From positions 44,893,694 to 44,957,693 of the forward strand of contig CM055821.1 of the NCBI GenBank assembly GCA_029582265.1: DNA of 64,000 nt, given 5' to 3'. Made by a program: the position numbers and the translations under genes. Shown here in pieces: positions 1 to 10,635 of the stretch. The notes below the pieces were generated by a model that was not told where the DNA came from, did no database searches, and saw only the letters and a list, made by a program, of their open reading frames with translations. The DNA is from Zoroaster sp. YZ-2022. Its lineage: Eukaryota > Echinodermata > Asteroidea > Forcipulatida > Zoroasteridae. The stretch's first letter is position 1; the number at the start of each line of letters is the position of its first letter.

Positions 1-2129
1 TTTTCAATAAGCCTATTAATACGTTTAATCCAATACTCACCAACTGCGACAATCACAGCTGAAATGTTGTAGTTTTAGTTCCGATCACTAAATAAAAATC
101 CACCATCGGAGATCTGAGAGTTCTACCAGGGTTCATGGATTGGGTTCAGCTTATATTAACACAGAGCGGAAAGAAGGGAGGCCGCACCGAGCATGATCAC
201 TGGCATCAGATTAGCAAGTTCACGCTAATTTTGTGATCAGGTAGATTACTCACGCTGGTTTTGCGGTTATAGGGAATCCCTCTGACAATGTATGACTAAT
301 GCTTCCTACCGAGGATTCCCTTTGTGGTGGTTGTAAAAGTTAAACGGGATCCCAAAATAAACCGCAGTAAACAACAACGGAATGAGTCTTTCTATTTTTA
401 GGACGATTACGAAGATTCACATGACTTGGCCACTTTACATGCAACTTCAATATATTATGGCTGTACATAGCAGCCATAACTCTGAATTGAAATAATATCA
501 CAATAAAAAACATTTACAGTTAAAATACATACAAATTCAAAAACACGCATATCAATATAGGTTGAAAATTATAAAACAAAATTCTGAAACACACAATAAC
601 TAAAAAGCTTACTTAAACAGTGCATTGCACTTAAATCATAGTATTAATAGGCCTATAAAAATTTAAAGTTAAAACTGAAAACAACAGGCAGACGGATGAC
701 AGTTTTAGGAAGGGATGTCAAGGAAGGGTGTTAAGAAGGATTGGGTTTTGGAGAAGGTGGTAGGTAAAGATAGAGGAGGAGTAGGTAAAATGACGAGGGA
801 AATTGGGAGGATAACATGACTCAAAACAAAAATATCTGAGCATGAACAACAATTGAAACTTTGTTATCAAAGTTTAGTAACAGAGGTTGCATACACCGAC
901 AAAAGTAAGTTCCTCCAGCAAGGGCGGAATCCAAACAGACAACGCCCTTATCTCAAGGAGGGGCTGTCTGCATGCAGCGATCGTGAGGACCGTGGGTGCC
1001 ATGCCCGGAGCGCGCTTACGGCATTTGATACTATTTGGCACCGCAATACACCAATCTAGAATTGGCTATATATAGTCCCCTCCCCCTCCACCACCCATGG
1101 CAACACCGGAAACCTCAGCCACCCACTTAAGTTTATACAAGCAAACTGCGTGACCGACATAGTAACAACTGTCATGGACTATGTGATTGTCAATAGGTGT
1201 GACCCGTTGGGCGAGAGAATTGGTAATTCAGAGTAAAAAAAATTTCAAATTATTAAAATGTAAAAAAAATTAAAATTTTGCTAAGTTTAAAGATGATAAT
1301 GGTATTCATCTTCCCAAGAAAAATGTTGGTCGAATTTTGGTGAAATCATTGAATTTAGTTTGAATTTAGGAGAGAATATTCTTTCCTAAATTCAACATTA
1401 GAATGATTACAAACTAATGCATTTCGTGAACGACTCAACATAATGAGCTGAAACAGTAAGTACGAATAGCCTATCCTCATATAAGTCACAAACAGTTTTG
1501 CCAGGGGCGCGTTTTCGTGACTGTAACCAGAAACATGTTTGGGCTTTGGTCATTGGTTAAGCGTTTTCGCGAGTTCGGTTGTGCTGCGATGACGTCATTG
1601 TTCTGACCAAACGTGAACCGAAGTTTGTGATCGGTTACACTTGGGGGTGGGAGATGACAACCTTCACGTGGTCCACCCTGTTTCAACTAATGTCATCAAA
1701 CCGATGTATGCAGCTACTAGCACTCTAAGCTGCTCATCATCATACGAAAGAAGAAGGTTACACTTGGTTTCAAGATGGCGGATTGTAAAAAGTAACGAAA
1801 GTTTTCTTAAGTAAGACTGATTGCGGTGACACCATGTGGAATCTCAATTGAGTAGTAATTAGTTCTGAAAAGAACTGGGGGTACAACTCGAAAGTTTTCT
1901 TAATTAGTTTTCTTAATTATTTGTTAAAACATGATGGAATGATTGTTCATATACCAGTATATCTTTCAAGTTTATTACTAGCACTCACAAGTAAGTTCTA
2001 TTTTGAACGCATCGCAAACTGAAAACAATTTTCTGGTTACGTTCACGTTTTCGTGTAACTATATCGTCTTGTTTCTGGTCAAGAATATGACGTCAGAAAC
2101 AAGTTTCTGGTTAGGGTCGCAAAAACGCG
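1..2129. other. No supported gene
   Basis: AT-rich non-coding sequence. Short open frames around 850-1080 and 1486-1686 show no conserved domain, splice context or family resemblance. An isolated CAAGATGGCGG string at 1774-1784 resembles a YY1/start-codon motif, but its frame closes after six codons. A stretch near 1350-1470 is related to the repeat at 49855-50060. Confidence 0.5.
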
Positions 2130-2505
2130 CCAAGCCAAATTGGACTTGCCGCGCGCATGTGCATTGACTTGTGCGAATACCTCACGATTTGGCAAAATTT
2201 AGTTCCCTTGCGTACGAGGTTGTGTACAAAGTCAATGGGAGTGAGTTTGTTGTGATAAGTTGACATTTTTGTACGTATTACGACAATATTATGGAGAATA
2301 TGGTTAGATATAATAATAAGTATTCTGTTTATCATCTATTCTATTTCTAAAAGAGAAATTTCCATATTTTTGTCAAAACAAAAACTTACAACTTTGGCTA
2401 TCATCTACAACCTCGTACGCAAGGGTACTCATTTTTCCACACCGCGAGGTGTAGAGACAATAAAAACAATTCCCACAAGTCCTTGCGCGCGGCAATTCCG
2501 ATTAG
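2130..2505. repeat. Imperfect foldback (inverted-repeat) element
   Basis: The left part carries CTTGCCGCGCGC and CCCTTGCGTACGAGGTTGT. Both recur reverse-complemented in the right part (ACAACCTCGTACGCAAGGG near 2408, GCGCGCGGCAA near 2485), so the region folds around about position 2310. This fits a MITE or foldback transposon. No coding capacity is seen and no target duplication was resolved. Confidence 0.55.
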
Positions 2506-2550
2506 GCTTATACCATTATTGTACATGTTTCCCTTTAATAATCATATTAA

Positions 2551-2822
2551 GTCGAGCGGTTTAGTGCATCGGAATTGCTTCTCTCCACCCAGGGGTAAAT
2601 GGGTACCTGTGAGGGCAGAGTTGGTTGTTGTGTTTGATTAGCCCTATATATATGCGCTGTAATGGCAGCAATTGAGCTGTATACTCCCCAGGAGCTGAGA
2701 TGGTTTCAGGAATGATTTATGAGCCTGATGAGCAGGGGTAATAATGTAACGCGCCTTGAGCACCAGTTTGGTGGATACGTGCGCCATATAAGTCCACATT
2801 ATTATTATTATTATTATTATTA
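2551..2822 (+). mobile_element. tRNA-derived SINE, head internally deleted
   Basis: Same family as the full copy at 61851-62213. The body (CTTCTCTCCACCCAGGGG, then TGAGGGCAGAGTTGG, CTGTAATGGCAGCAATTGAG and GGTGGATACGTGCGC) is followed by an ATT-repeat tail at 2798-2822. The head keeps only an A-box-like GAGCGGTTTAG before the body starts, so the B box is missing. The last 45 bases before the tail resemble the 3' end of the L2-like LINE at 12739-13174. Confidence 0.8.
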
Positions 2823-3170
2823 GAATATGGTATTTTTGACAAACGTCTTCTGTGGTAATCAATAACGCAGAAGTTCGACCGGTAGCAATATTAATGAATC
2901 TGATGGCGTCACATGTTTTTACAAAAACAAAACCACTGAGCGCAAACACACTTTGCATTAAAACAATCAACGGAGTCATATAACTATTTAGATTGTAACA
3001 CGAAGCATATAGACCTATACAAAGCCGTACGGAAACATTAGACCAAGGTGAGTAAATGGTTCCGTGATTGGAATCACTGGCCTAGAGCCAATTTTGTCGG
3101 TCAGGTTGGGGTTTAAGTCACTCCCGCACAAGCGAAATGTATTCCGTCTGGGCGATAGGGTAATAGCCAG

Positions 3171-3214
3171 GGGTGTAGCGAGCGGGGATGCCCCCATCCC
3201 CGCTCGCTACACCC
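3171..3214. repeat. Perfect 20-bp stem hairpin
   Basis: Bases 3171-3190 (GGGTGTAGCGAGCGGGGATG) are exactly reverse-complemented at 3195-3214, with a CCCC loop between. The stem is GC-rich in an AT-rich setting and could extrude as a cruciform. It could be a MITE remnant or a local inverted duplication. Confidence 0.85.
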
Positions 3215-4056
3215 TGCCCACTTTACAGTGTCCATTTTGGGGGAAAAACTAAGTAAATTTGTCTGTTCATATGAGAGTTGTGTCAGTAAATTTAACAACA
3301 AAAATTTGCGCCCCCCCCCCAACTCTGATGTCAGTCGGCATATTGGCTCCACCCCCCCAAGAAAATGCCTGGTAATAGCGAATGCCGTCCCAATTTTTAG
3401 TACAGAAATGTTGTTCCAGGAAGATGGTTCATCTCACACCTCGTCTACAGTCTAATTCAGTTTCGGGATGGTTAATATAGCATACTTGGTCATACTTGGC
3501 CGAATATTGTAACTTTACCAATGCCATGTCTTCTGCAACAACAAAAAAGGCACTCCTCTGTTTAGGTGATGTTGTAAAACTAAACTTCTAATTATGACTC
3601 AGTTGACGCACATCCCCTGCAATACTTATCTGACGTGTTTTCAGTGAAATTGTTACCATAGATCAAGTACAGCCATGCCTAAACATTGGGCAGGATACCA
3701 CAGGACCGGATATTCCAAGGAAAATCTTTTCCGCAAACCTTTGTGGATAGAAAGTATTGAATGGAAGACAGTCAATGATTGGTGAGTGCTGTTTATCAAT
3801 AATATTATTTGCAAACGGCACAGCCTTGTGACATGCGAAACCAAAAGCGACATACATGAAGTTGCGTGGACAGGGCTGGACTGTGTTATGGCAACGGGCC
3901 ATCAGTTTGGAAGGTGAGGCTCATATTTCTGACGTTTACCACTTATGCCGTCAGAAAAGGGTTTGTACTGACGGGTGTTTCATTTGTACTAATTATACTT
4001 CTGCTACATTGAATGTAGTTTATGTATTTGTCCGAGATTGAATCAGCACTGTTGTT

Positions 4057-4190
4057 GACTCGAGTCGGTGACTCGGACTCGAGTCCGACTCGAGTCGCCA
4101 ATTTTTGTGACTTGCGACTTGACTTGACTTGGACAAAAATGACTTGGGACTTGACTTGAGTAAATTTGACTTGACGACATTGCAAGTCAT
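4057..4190. repeat. GACTCGAGTC / ACTTG tandem array, left
   Basis: Starts with overlapping GACTCGAGTC-type units and continues into ACTTG pentamer repeats (GACTTGACTTGACTTGG). A matching ACTTG array lies at 7939-8110 in the same orientation. The DNA between holds the Tc1-like element, so the two arrays may be halves of one interrupted array or subterminal repeats of a larger element. Confidence 0.75.
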
Positions 4191-4587
4191 CATGTATTTT
4201 AGGTTGTTTTATTACATGTATTTTTCTGGTCAATCCGGCCACGGCAGCCGAATACTTTTGTGACGGGAAAAAAAATGCCGTCGCGAATCTATACGTAATA
4301 CATAATATAGGTTTTCCCGGGCAATTGAGCGGCCAATTTCGTGTTCATGCATTCGTATTTAAGTGATTTTGCCTCTTCAGTTGAAACCGTCATTCAATTT
4401 CACTTTGATGCATCCGAATTTATATAGCATTGCATTCAATTGAACTTAACAGTCGTTCAGTTTAGCCATGCGAAATCGGCATTCAATTTAGCAGAGTAGG
4501 CGCAAGCAAAGATTTCTACCAGTTTGTTACTTACGTTTTCGTTTTGTGACAACCAATTTCGAAAAATGAGCAAACAAATGCACACTA

Positions 4588-4803
4588 TGATTTCTTTACA
4601 TCTATATTTCTTTATGTCTTTGTTCCTTTACTTCTTTACTTCTTTATTTCTTTGTTTCTTTATTTCTTTGTTTCTTTACTTCTTTATTTCTTTACTTCTT
4701 TATTTCTTTATTTCTTTATTTCTTTGTTTCTTTACTTCTTTATTTCTTTACTTCTTTATTTCTTTACTTCTTTATTTCTTTACTTCTTTATTTCTTTATT
4801 TAG
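4588..4803. repeat. TTTCTTTA-type pyrimidine tandem array
   Basis: About 215 bases of TTTATTTC, TTTACTTC and TTTGTTTC units, all pyrimidine-rich on the plus strand with regular A interruptions. It lies between the left inverted repeat of the Tc1-like element and the 3' end of its transposase. The open frame on the plus strand (repeated Phe/Leu/Ser) is a by-product of the repeat. Confidence 0.9.
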
Positions 4804-4820
4804 TGTGTTTTCTTAACCAT

Positions 4821-5904
4821 CTATCTGTTGGCGTGCCATGCATCTAGGCATGTATAGGTTTGGCTATGGTTATACCACTGCGCGCATTTTGCTTGGGTGA
4901 TGACATCTACATTCTGTACAGCTGCTTGTTGTAGAATCTCACATCTCCACTGTTGCATGTTCATCCCTCCTGCCTGTGCAGCCTGTCTGTCTCCGATTCG
5001 TTGTTGCCACTCTGGTAGCCCAAGAGTCCGCTTGACTGCAGCCTTAAATGCAGAATGTGCCATCTCTGTGCAGTTTAGGAAAGGGGAATATGGAGGGAGT
5101 CGCTTCAGAGAGATCACTGGGTTGACATCTTCAGGGAGTTGGGCACGAACGTGAGGCCTTGCATTGTCGCAAATGAGGATTACGGGCTCGTCTTCTGGGA
5201 ACAGATCTGCGCATTGTTCGATTGTGGCAGCAAGACACTCCTCAAATCTCTCTCGTGTCATAGTTTCAAATGCAATTCGATGGTGCACTAAACCTACTTC
5301 ACTGGAAACAGCAAAGATGACGTTGCAATTTCTCCCTCGTTGTCTGTGGACGACTCGTCTTGCTGGAATCCCTCGTGGGGCTCTGCCTTGGGATCGCCGG
5401 GTCCAGATGTTGTATCCTGTCTCGTCAATAAATATAAGGTGTGCCAGAACACCATGCTCCAGGAACCATTCGGCATACTGAACTCGTTGATCGAGAACTG
5501 CAGGGGAGTTTCTGGCATCAGGAACATCTTCCACAAGTTTCAACATCATCATCATTCCATCTAAGGCCCTGGCTATGGTGGTAGTTGAAACCCTGGGCTT
5601 GTCTGGTAGATGCTCAATCAGACTGGCTTCCATCTGCTTAAGTGTCAAGAGGGGATTGGTGTCCAGGATGTCGTGCAAATGGTGTCGCATCTCATCATCC
5701 ATCCTGAAATGAGTTGCCCTCCTCTGTCCAACCTCTCTCTTCGTCCTGATCTCAAATAAGTTGCGACAATCGATCTTGCTGTGGACCTGTTGATGTTCAA
5801 GTTGTCTGCAAGCTCAAGGTAATCTAAATCATTCCCTCGAATGCATCAATCAGCCGTTCCCGATCAACATTAGATATTCTCGCGTAGCGAACACGATCTG
5901 CCAT
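4821..5904 (-). pseudogene. Tc1-like DDE transposase, two frameshifts
   Basis: The catalytic part is an open 293-codon stretch (5702 down to 4821) with the Tc1/IS630-type triad. D93 is in FIDETGYN, D179 in LICDNARPH and E213 in PFLNCTE, with PPYSP just before the Glu. There are 33 residues between the second Asp and the Glu, close to but not equal to the DD34E of Tc1. Upstream, 5904-5706 encodes the N-terminal helix-turn-helix (MADRVRYARIS, then LADNLNINRSTARSIV) in other frames. One frameshift lies near 5830 and one near 5703, where the GRRERLDRGG segment should run into MDDEM. The product would cut and join DNA at the inverted repeats at 4306 and 6309. Not functional as it stands; family assignment is firm, subfamily is not. 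Confidence 0.88.
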
Positions 5905-6309
5905 TTTTTCAATCTTCAATTACAAGCAATCGAAGGGGACATCAGCAAAGTGATTCTCATACAAGAAGTGAACCCTTTTTATACATTTTACAATCTTGCG
6001 GTAGCAACCATAATTACAGATTAACAAAACGCCAAATCAGCTGGACAATTCTCAGAAATGCCTGCCCCAAAACGAATTTGAATGACTATACGCACGCTGC
6101 AAAAAGCCGTTGCGAATTTGAATGCTGTTCGAATGGAATTTTAAATTGAATGGTGATTCTTTTTAATTGCCTGTCGCAAGTGAACATTTGCTTGCACATG
6201 AAGTGAAATTGAATGACTATTTTGAGGTGCTTGCAGTTTCGCGCGAAATGGAATGACGCGGCGTTTAAATTGGCCGCTCAATTGCCGAAAATGACCGGGA
6301 AAACCTATA

Positions 6310-7938
6310 ATAGTGTATACTTAGCATACATGTCTAGTCTTCAACACAATACGTCGTAGTGGAAGAAGTGGGCTATTACTGGTAAAGGCATTGCATTAAT
6401 ATTCAAAATAATTTATACAAACGGCTGGAACGAGGTTATAGCGACATTGTTAATTGTATTAAGAATTTGTAAAGTGTTGAACAAATTATCGCAAATTTTT
6501 CGTAAAACACAACCGAATAACTATTTTGACTCAAATTATGTTTATTATGTGTGTAATCATTAATTAAAGGGTACATGTTTTTTTTTTTTAATGTTTTACT
6601 CCGTAAAAAGGGAATTTTAAAATATTTTACGAACGTAATTTTTTAATTCTCCTTACATCACTTATGCAAGCGTTGTCAGAGTTGTCAACACAGAATCAGT
6701 AAGGCTTTCATGCACAACGTTGTAATACACTGGAGTCCGTGATTTTAACAAATGTATTGTTTGTGACAATTAACAGCGACCGAATAACTAAGAAGCAGCA
6801 ATTACTAGTTTTTGGGGCGTATACAAAATTTATCTTCTTCCAAATTACCAAATTCCGAGGCCCATATAAGAGTGTAAATTACGATCCGTCGGTTTCCGTC
6901 CTGGGAGAAAAATGAATTGTCCCACATGTAACAGCTTCAACCGTCTGCAAATTTTCGTACAAATATTGAAATGAACCACTCTAAATACATGTTACCTACG
7001 CTAGATTGATAATTTTCAGATTAAAAAAAATTAAAACCTCAATCGCTTCTTTCTATACTTTCCACACAACCCCCATAATTTCTCATGGACCGAATTGATG
7101 AAAAACTACCTGGTTCTCTGTTTTGTAAATAACATTGAATTCAGATCAGATGCGGACACCAACAAAAACAATGACGCACTACGCAATTTGTGACGGCGTC
7201 ATACTTGGCAGGTTTGACAGATTTGTTTGTGAGTTTCTGGTCTTCAATAGTCATTTATTTACCTCCCATCATGTTATCACTTGTTTTTCATTTATTTTAT
7301 TCAATCAGCAACTTATATTAATGAAGTAAAATACGTCTAAACATCTTCAATAAAGTGTCAATCTTTAGGCATACAGTGTACATTTGAGCCTATACGTTTA
7401 GCATACATTTCCCTTCACATGTACATGTACTACACGGTACACGTGTGTGCGTTTGTATAGTTTTCTAGAAAAGTGCCCGATGATTACAGCGAGGTTCGCG
7501 GCTAATTCGAGATAAATGTGTCAATTATGTATATCCTATAAACAACAAATGACAAACACTGGATTTATTCTCACTGCCAAGACAGGGAACATGACAAACA
7601 GAACATTATTATAAGCAAAAAAGAAAAAAAAGGGCTCCGGTTTCTGGTGATCTCCGTGCGCGTGGCCTCAGCTAGACCTGCACGTCGACACTTTATTTTA
7701 TTATTTGTTGCTATGAAACGATGTCCAATCGCAGCCACACTTTTTCACATAGTGGTATAAACGTTTGGCTGATTTGTGAGTCCTCTCTTAGCCACCATAC
7801 TTTGTATAATGGGAAATTTGGTCGCCGCCTATACATGTAAAAAAAAATTAAACAAAACAAAGCAAACAAAAAACAAAATCGCGTCACTGCACCAATTTTG
7901 AAACTGGAGACTTTTTTAGTCTTATTCGGGACGATAAA
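6310..7938. other. No supported gene
   Basis: AT-rich sequence between the Tc1-like element and the right ACTTG array. Only short open frames are present (for example 7135-7329), with no domain or splice support. Homopolymers occur near 6570 and 7840. Confidence 0.5.
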
Positions 7939-8110
7939 TGACTTGTGACTTGACTTGAGAAAATTTGACTTGTGACTTGACTTGACTTGACTTGAGAAAA
8001 TTTGACTTGAGACTTGACTTGACTTGAGTACATTTGACTTGTGACTTGACTTGACTTGACTTCAGAACATTTGACTTGTGACTTGACTTGACTTGAGAAA
8101 AAATGACTTG
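7939..8110. repeat. ACTTG tandem array, right
   Basis: Repeated GACTTGACTTGAG and GACTTGTGACTTG units broken by AAAATTT spacers, in the same orientation as the array at 4057-4190. It ends in TTACAACACTG, which loosely mirrors CACTGTTGTTGACT at the left array and suggests degenerate terminal repeats. Confidence 0.75.
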
Positions 8111-8237
8111 GTTACAACACTGAATCAGTATTTATTTTGGGTATAGAGCCTGTACAGAGGCGCGGTTGTGATTATTGCCATGTCAGGGCATAACAGTCAT
8201 CCGTAGGCCAGCGGGTGCTTTGGAGTGTCCTGAAAAA

Positions 8238-8238
<1 letters not shown>

Positions 8239-8301
<63 letters not shown>

Positions 8302-8306
8302 CACAA
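8239..8306. repeat. ACGC / AC microsatellite
   Basis: Tandem ACGC tetranucleotides grading into a CA dinucleotide run. The apparent Ala/Arg/Thr/His and Cys/Val open frames on both strands are repeat artefacts. Confidence 0.95.
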
Positions 8307-8317
8307 ACAACCTCCTG

Positions 8318-8480
8318 CTTTAAGGGAAGGTACAACATCGGTAATTTCAACATTTATTAAAATAACAAACAATTATCTGAAATTTACTTGGTGCAAAGTT
8401 GATACTAGTATCAATCATCTGGAGAAATAATTCCGTCTGCATCCCAGGGAAACAAAGGAATTATTATATTGAATTGACAA
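8318..8480 (+). repeat. TTAAGGGAAGG-ended MITE copy, partial
   Basis: Starts TTTAAGGGAAGGTACAACAT, the same end found at about 9377 and, reversed, at about 50056. The TTAA followed by a purine-rich end resembles the ends of Xenopus T2/Kolobok-type MITEs. The far end was not located. Confidence 0.45.
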
Positions 8481-8927
8481 AATGAAATTCATCCAGCGAC
8501 TTCTTGTCAATCATAACATAACAAGAAACATGCGACAGTTTTTTCGTGATTTTCTCAAAATCTTTTTCTTACAAACAATAGAGTTGAAATGAACATGCAT
8601 TACCAATGTTGTACATTAAATAGTGTAGATCTCTTAACTCCTGAACCACTGTGATTGCCAGTTGAAATACTCAATAAAACTCACCAGAATCATGACATTT
8701 GCTAGCCTTGAATTTTGTTCAATTTAGTGGCAGGAACAGCAAGGCAATTTTTCCTTGATACAGGACAAACTTTCTGTCCTAGGGAAAAGAAACAAAAATC
8801 AATGCTTCAAATCGTTCACATCTTAACATATTTTATTCTGATAATTATTTTGTGGAAACACATTTATATCAAACCGATCGTGTGTTTTGTTTCAGGAATA
8901 AATGTGTACTTTGTCACATCAGTACAA

Positions 8928-9247
8928 TTAACCCGCCTACACATGGAGGCCACTCCGATCCACTAAATTTTCAGTATGTTTTTCACCAACCTTCAGTACA
9001 TACAAGTCTGCTGTCCTTTCCAATTAATCTTACAAAATCAACTGTGTGCCACCCAAGGTCACTGTAAATGTTTGAACATAATAGTATGGCCTGCAATGTA
9101 TCGATGGGAGACCACTTTACCCTGTAATCTCAGTGGTGTGACAGTGCACAGAAGGGTAACCATAGGAGGCCACTGGCAACAGTTAATGGCTTGGAGTGGC
9201 CTGAATGGGTTGTTTCAAAAATTGCACTGATTGTAGGAGGGTTTTAA
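8928..9247. mobile_element. TTAA-flanked MITE, family B, copy 1
   Basis: A TTAA on each side encloses ends ACCCGCCTAC and GTAGGAGGGT, which are near-inverted repeats. The interior (GGAGGCCACTCCGATCCACT and so on) recurs at 18590-18900. No coding capacity. The TTAA duplication plus CCCT-type ends points to piggyBac-like or related mobilisation. Confidence 0.72.
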
Positions 9248-9376
9248 TGTATCCCAACAAGCCAAAAGAAATTGTATATCCAATAATCAACCATTTCTAC
9301 TTCTGCATTGACGTCATTGTTTTAGTAGTCTAAAAAAAAAAACCGACAAAAATGTTAGGAAAATACAATGTTCTTG

Positions 9377-9520
9377 CTTAAAAGGGAAGGTACAACATTG
9401 GTAAATACCTGATTACAAAATTATGATAAAAATGTTAACTTGATAAATAAGTACCAATAATCCTGAAAAATAATTATGTCTGAAGTGTTCTCATGTCAGA
9501 GAAAACAGAAACAACTATTC
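9377..9520 (+). repeat. AAGGGAAGG-ended MITE copy, partial
   Basis: AAAAGGGAAGGTACAACATT matches the end at 8318. The downstream body (AATAATCCTGAAAAATAATT, TCTGAAGTGTTCT) resembles 12640-12710. It lies just beyond the 3' end of NEPRO. Boundaries are uncertain. Confidence 0.4.
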
Positions 9521-9610
9521 ACATTTTCAATAAGTTTGCAGGCTGAAACTTTTTTGCTCCAAATGTTTTCTGATACCGTATTGAGCTGAAATCTTTACAG
9601 TTTGGTTGTT

Positions 9611-9690
9611 TAACCCTAACCCCTAGGTATTCTGGCTAGGAACCTTCCTGAATGATCTAAAATCCATCAGTGCACTTTTGGAGAGTTTTT
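9611..9690. repeat. TTAACCCTAAC-family MITE fragment
   Basis: TTAACCCTAACCCCTAGG followed by TATTCTGGCTAGGAACCTTC matches the start of the copy at 60165. It lies in the 3' flank or 3' UTR of NEPRO. Confidence 0.6.
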
Positions 9691-9736
9691 TTTTTGGTGA
9701 GTTGATAAAGCTGAAGTCAGTATTAACCAGTTAAAA

Positions 9737-10635
9737 TCATCCGTTTTGTTTTCCTTCTAAACAGGCAAATATATCATCAATATCTGATGTCTGATTTGTG
9801 CGAGTTTTTGATTCTCTTCTGCTTATCTTGCCCAGCTCACACACCAGAGAGGCCTTTGGAATCTTCATCTTCTTCGGTGGTTTCTTAGAGGCGTCATTCA
9901 AGCTGCCTTTAAGCGTCCTTGCATCTATGCTCTTCTTGTTCTTTGTTTCAGTCTTTTGGTTGGTCTTACTCGGGGAAGGTCGATCATTTTGTTCTATGGT
10001 TCCATTGATCCGCCCTTTCTTCTTGTCCTTGAATCTTTTCAGAATCGCCTTGTTATTTTGCCTTTGTAGCTTATTGGTTTCTTTGGTTTGTTGACTGTCT
10101 TTCGTCTTGTTATCCTGGCCGAGACTGCCTATTTCTTTCTCCTTGAGTCTGTGAGATTTCTTGGCTTTCTTAATACCTTGTATCTTAGCTTTGAGTTTGT
10201 TAAATTTCTTCTTCTCAGGATGCTTTGACTGTGACGACGATGTTGAGGTCTCTTCCGTACCTCCTGCCTCATCACCAGGTGTCCGCTCTTTCTCCGTTTT
10301 TCCTCTCTTGGTAAGCTTCTTCAATTTCTTCTTGATGCCTTGCTTGAAGGTTTTCTTCAAGCTCTTTTTTGTCTTTGAGACGACTGGTTCATCATCAACG
10401 CCGGCCGTTTCATTCATTCCATGCCCTGGAAGATTAATCTGTTGCATCCTGTTTTCAAAACCGTCATCTGAATGAGTGTCAGAGGAATGCATTCCAGAGG
10501 CCTCTAAAGCAGGGTCGTCTTCCTCCGGCCGTAACTTCTTTGTTGCAGGCTCTTGATCACAGCCCGCCCCTAATCGCTTCCTCTTCAATTTGACCTTTGA
10601 CCTCTTCTGAGCCACTTCCTCTGCCGTCACTGGCT
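9737..10635 (-). CDS. NEPRO: NEPRO exon 9 (terminal, Lys-rich)
   Basis: Acceptor CTTTATACTACAG. 299 residues to a TGA stop: [20 protein letters not shown], an acidic patch with [14 protein letters not shown] residues, then long Lys/Arg tracts ([27 protein letters not shown]) typical of nucleolar targeting, and the closing [11 protein letters not shown]. No unequivocal poly(A) signal was chosen downstream. Confidence 0.92.

Larger units (their letters stand above)
4306..6309 (-). mobile_element. Tc1/mariner-superfamily DNA transposon, about 2 kb
   Basis: The ends are inverted repeats: TATAGGTTTTCCCGG at 4306-4320 and its exact complement at 6295-6309. The outer TA on each side is the expected TA target duplication. 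A second inner inverted block (GCAATTGAGCGGCCAATTT, 4321-4339, with 6267-6285) follows. The right end has 9 extra bases between the two blocks that the left end lacks. The interior carries one decayed transposase on the minus strand and a pyrimidine-rich tandem array at 4588-4803. Confidence 0.88.

Noticed and set aside
4524..4847. Plus-strand Phe/Leu-rich membrane-like frame
   Set aside because: Translation of a TTTCTTTA tandem array.
8172..8430. His/Thr/Ala/Arg and Cys/Val repeat frames
   Set aside because: Translation of an ACGC microsatellite on both strands.
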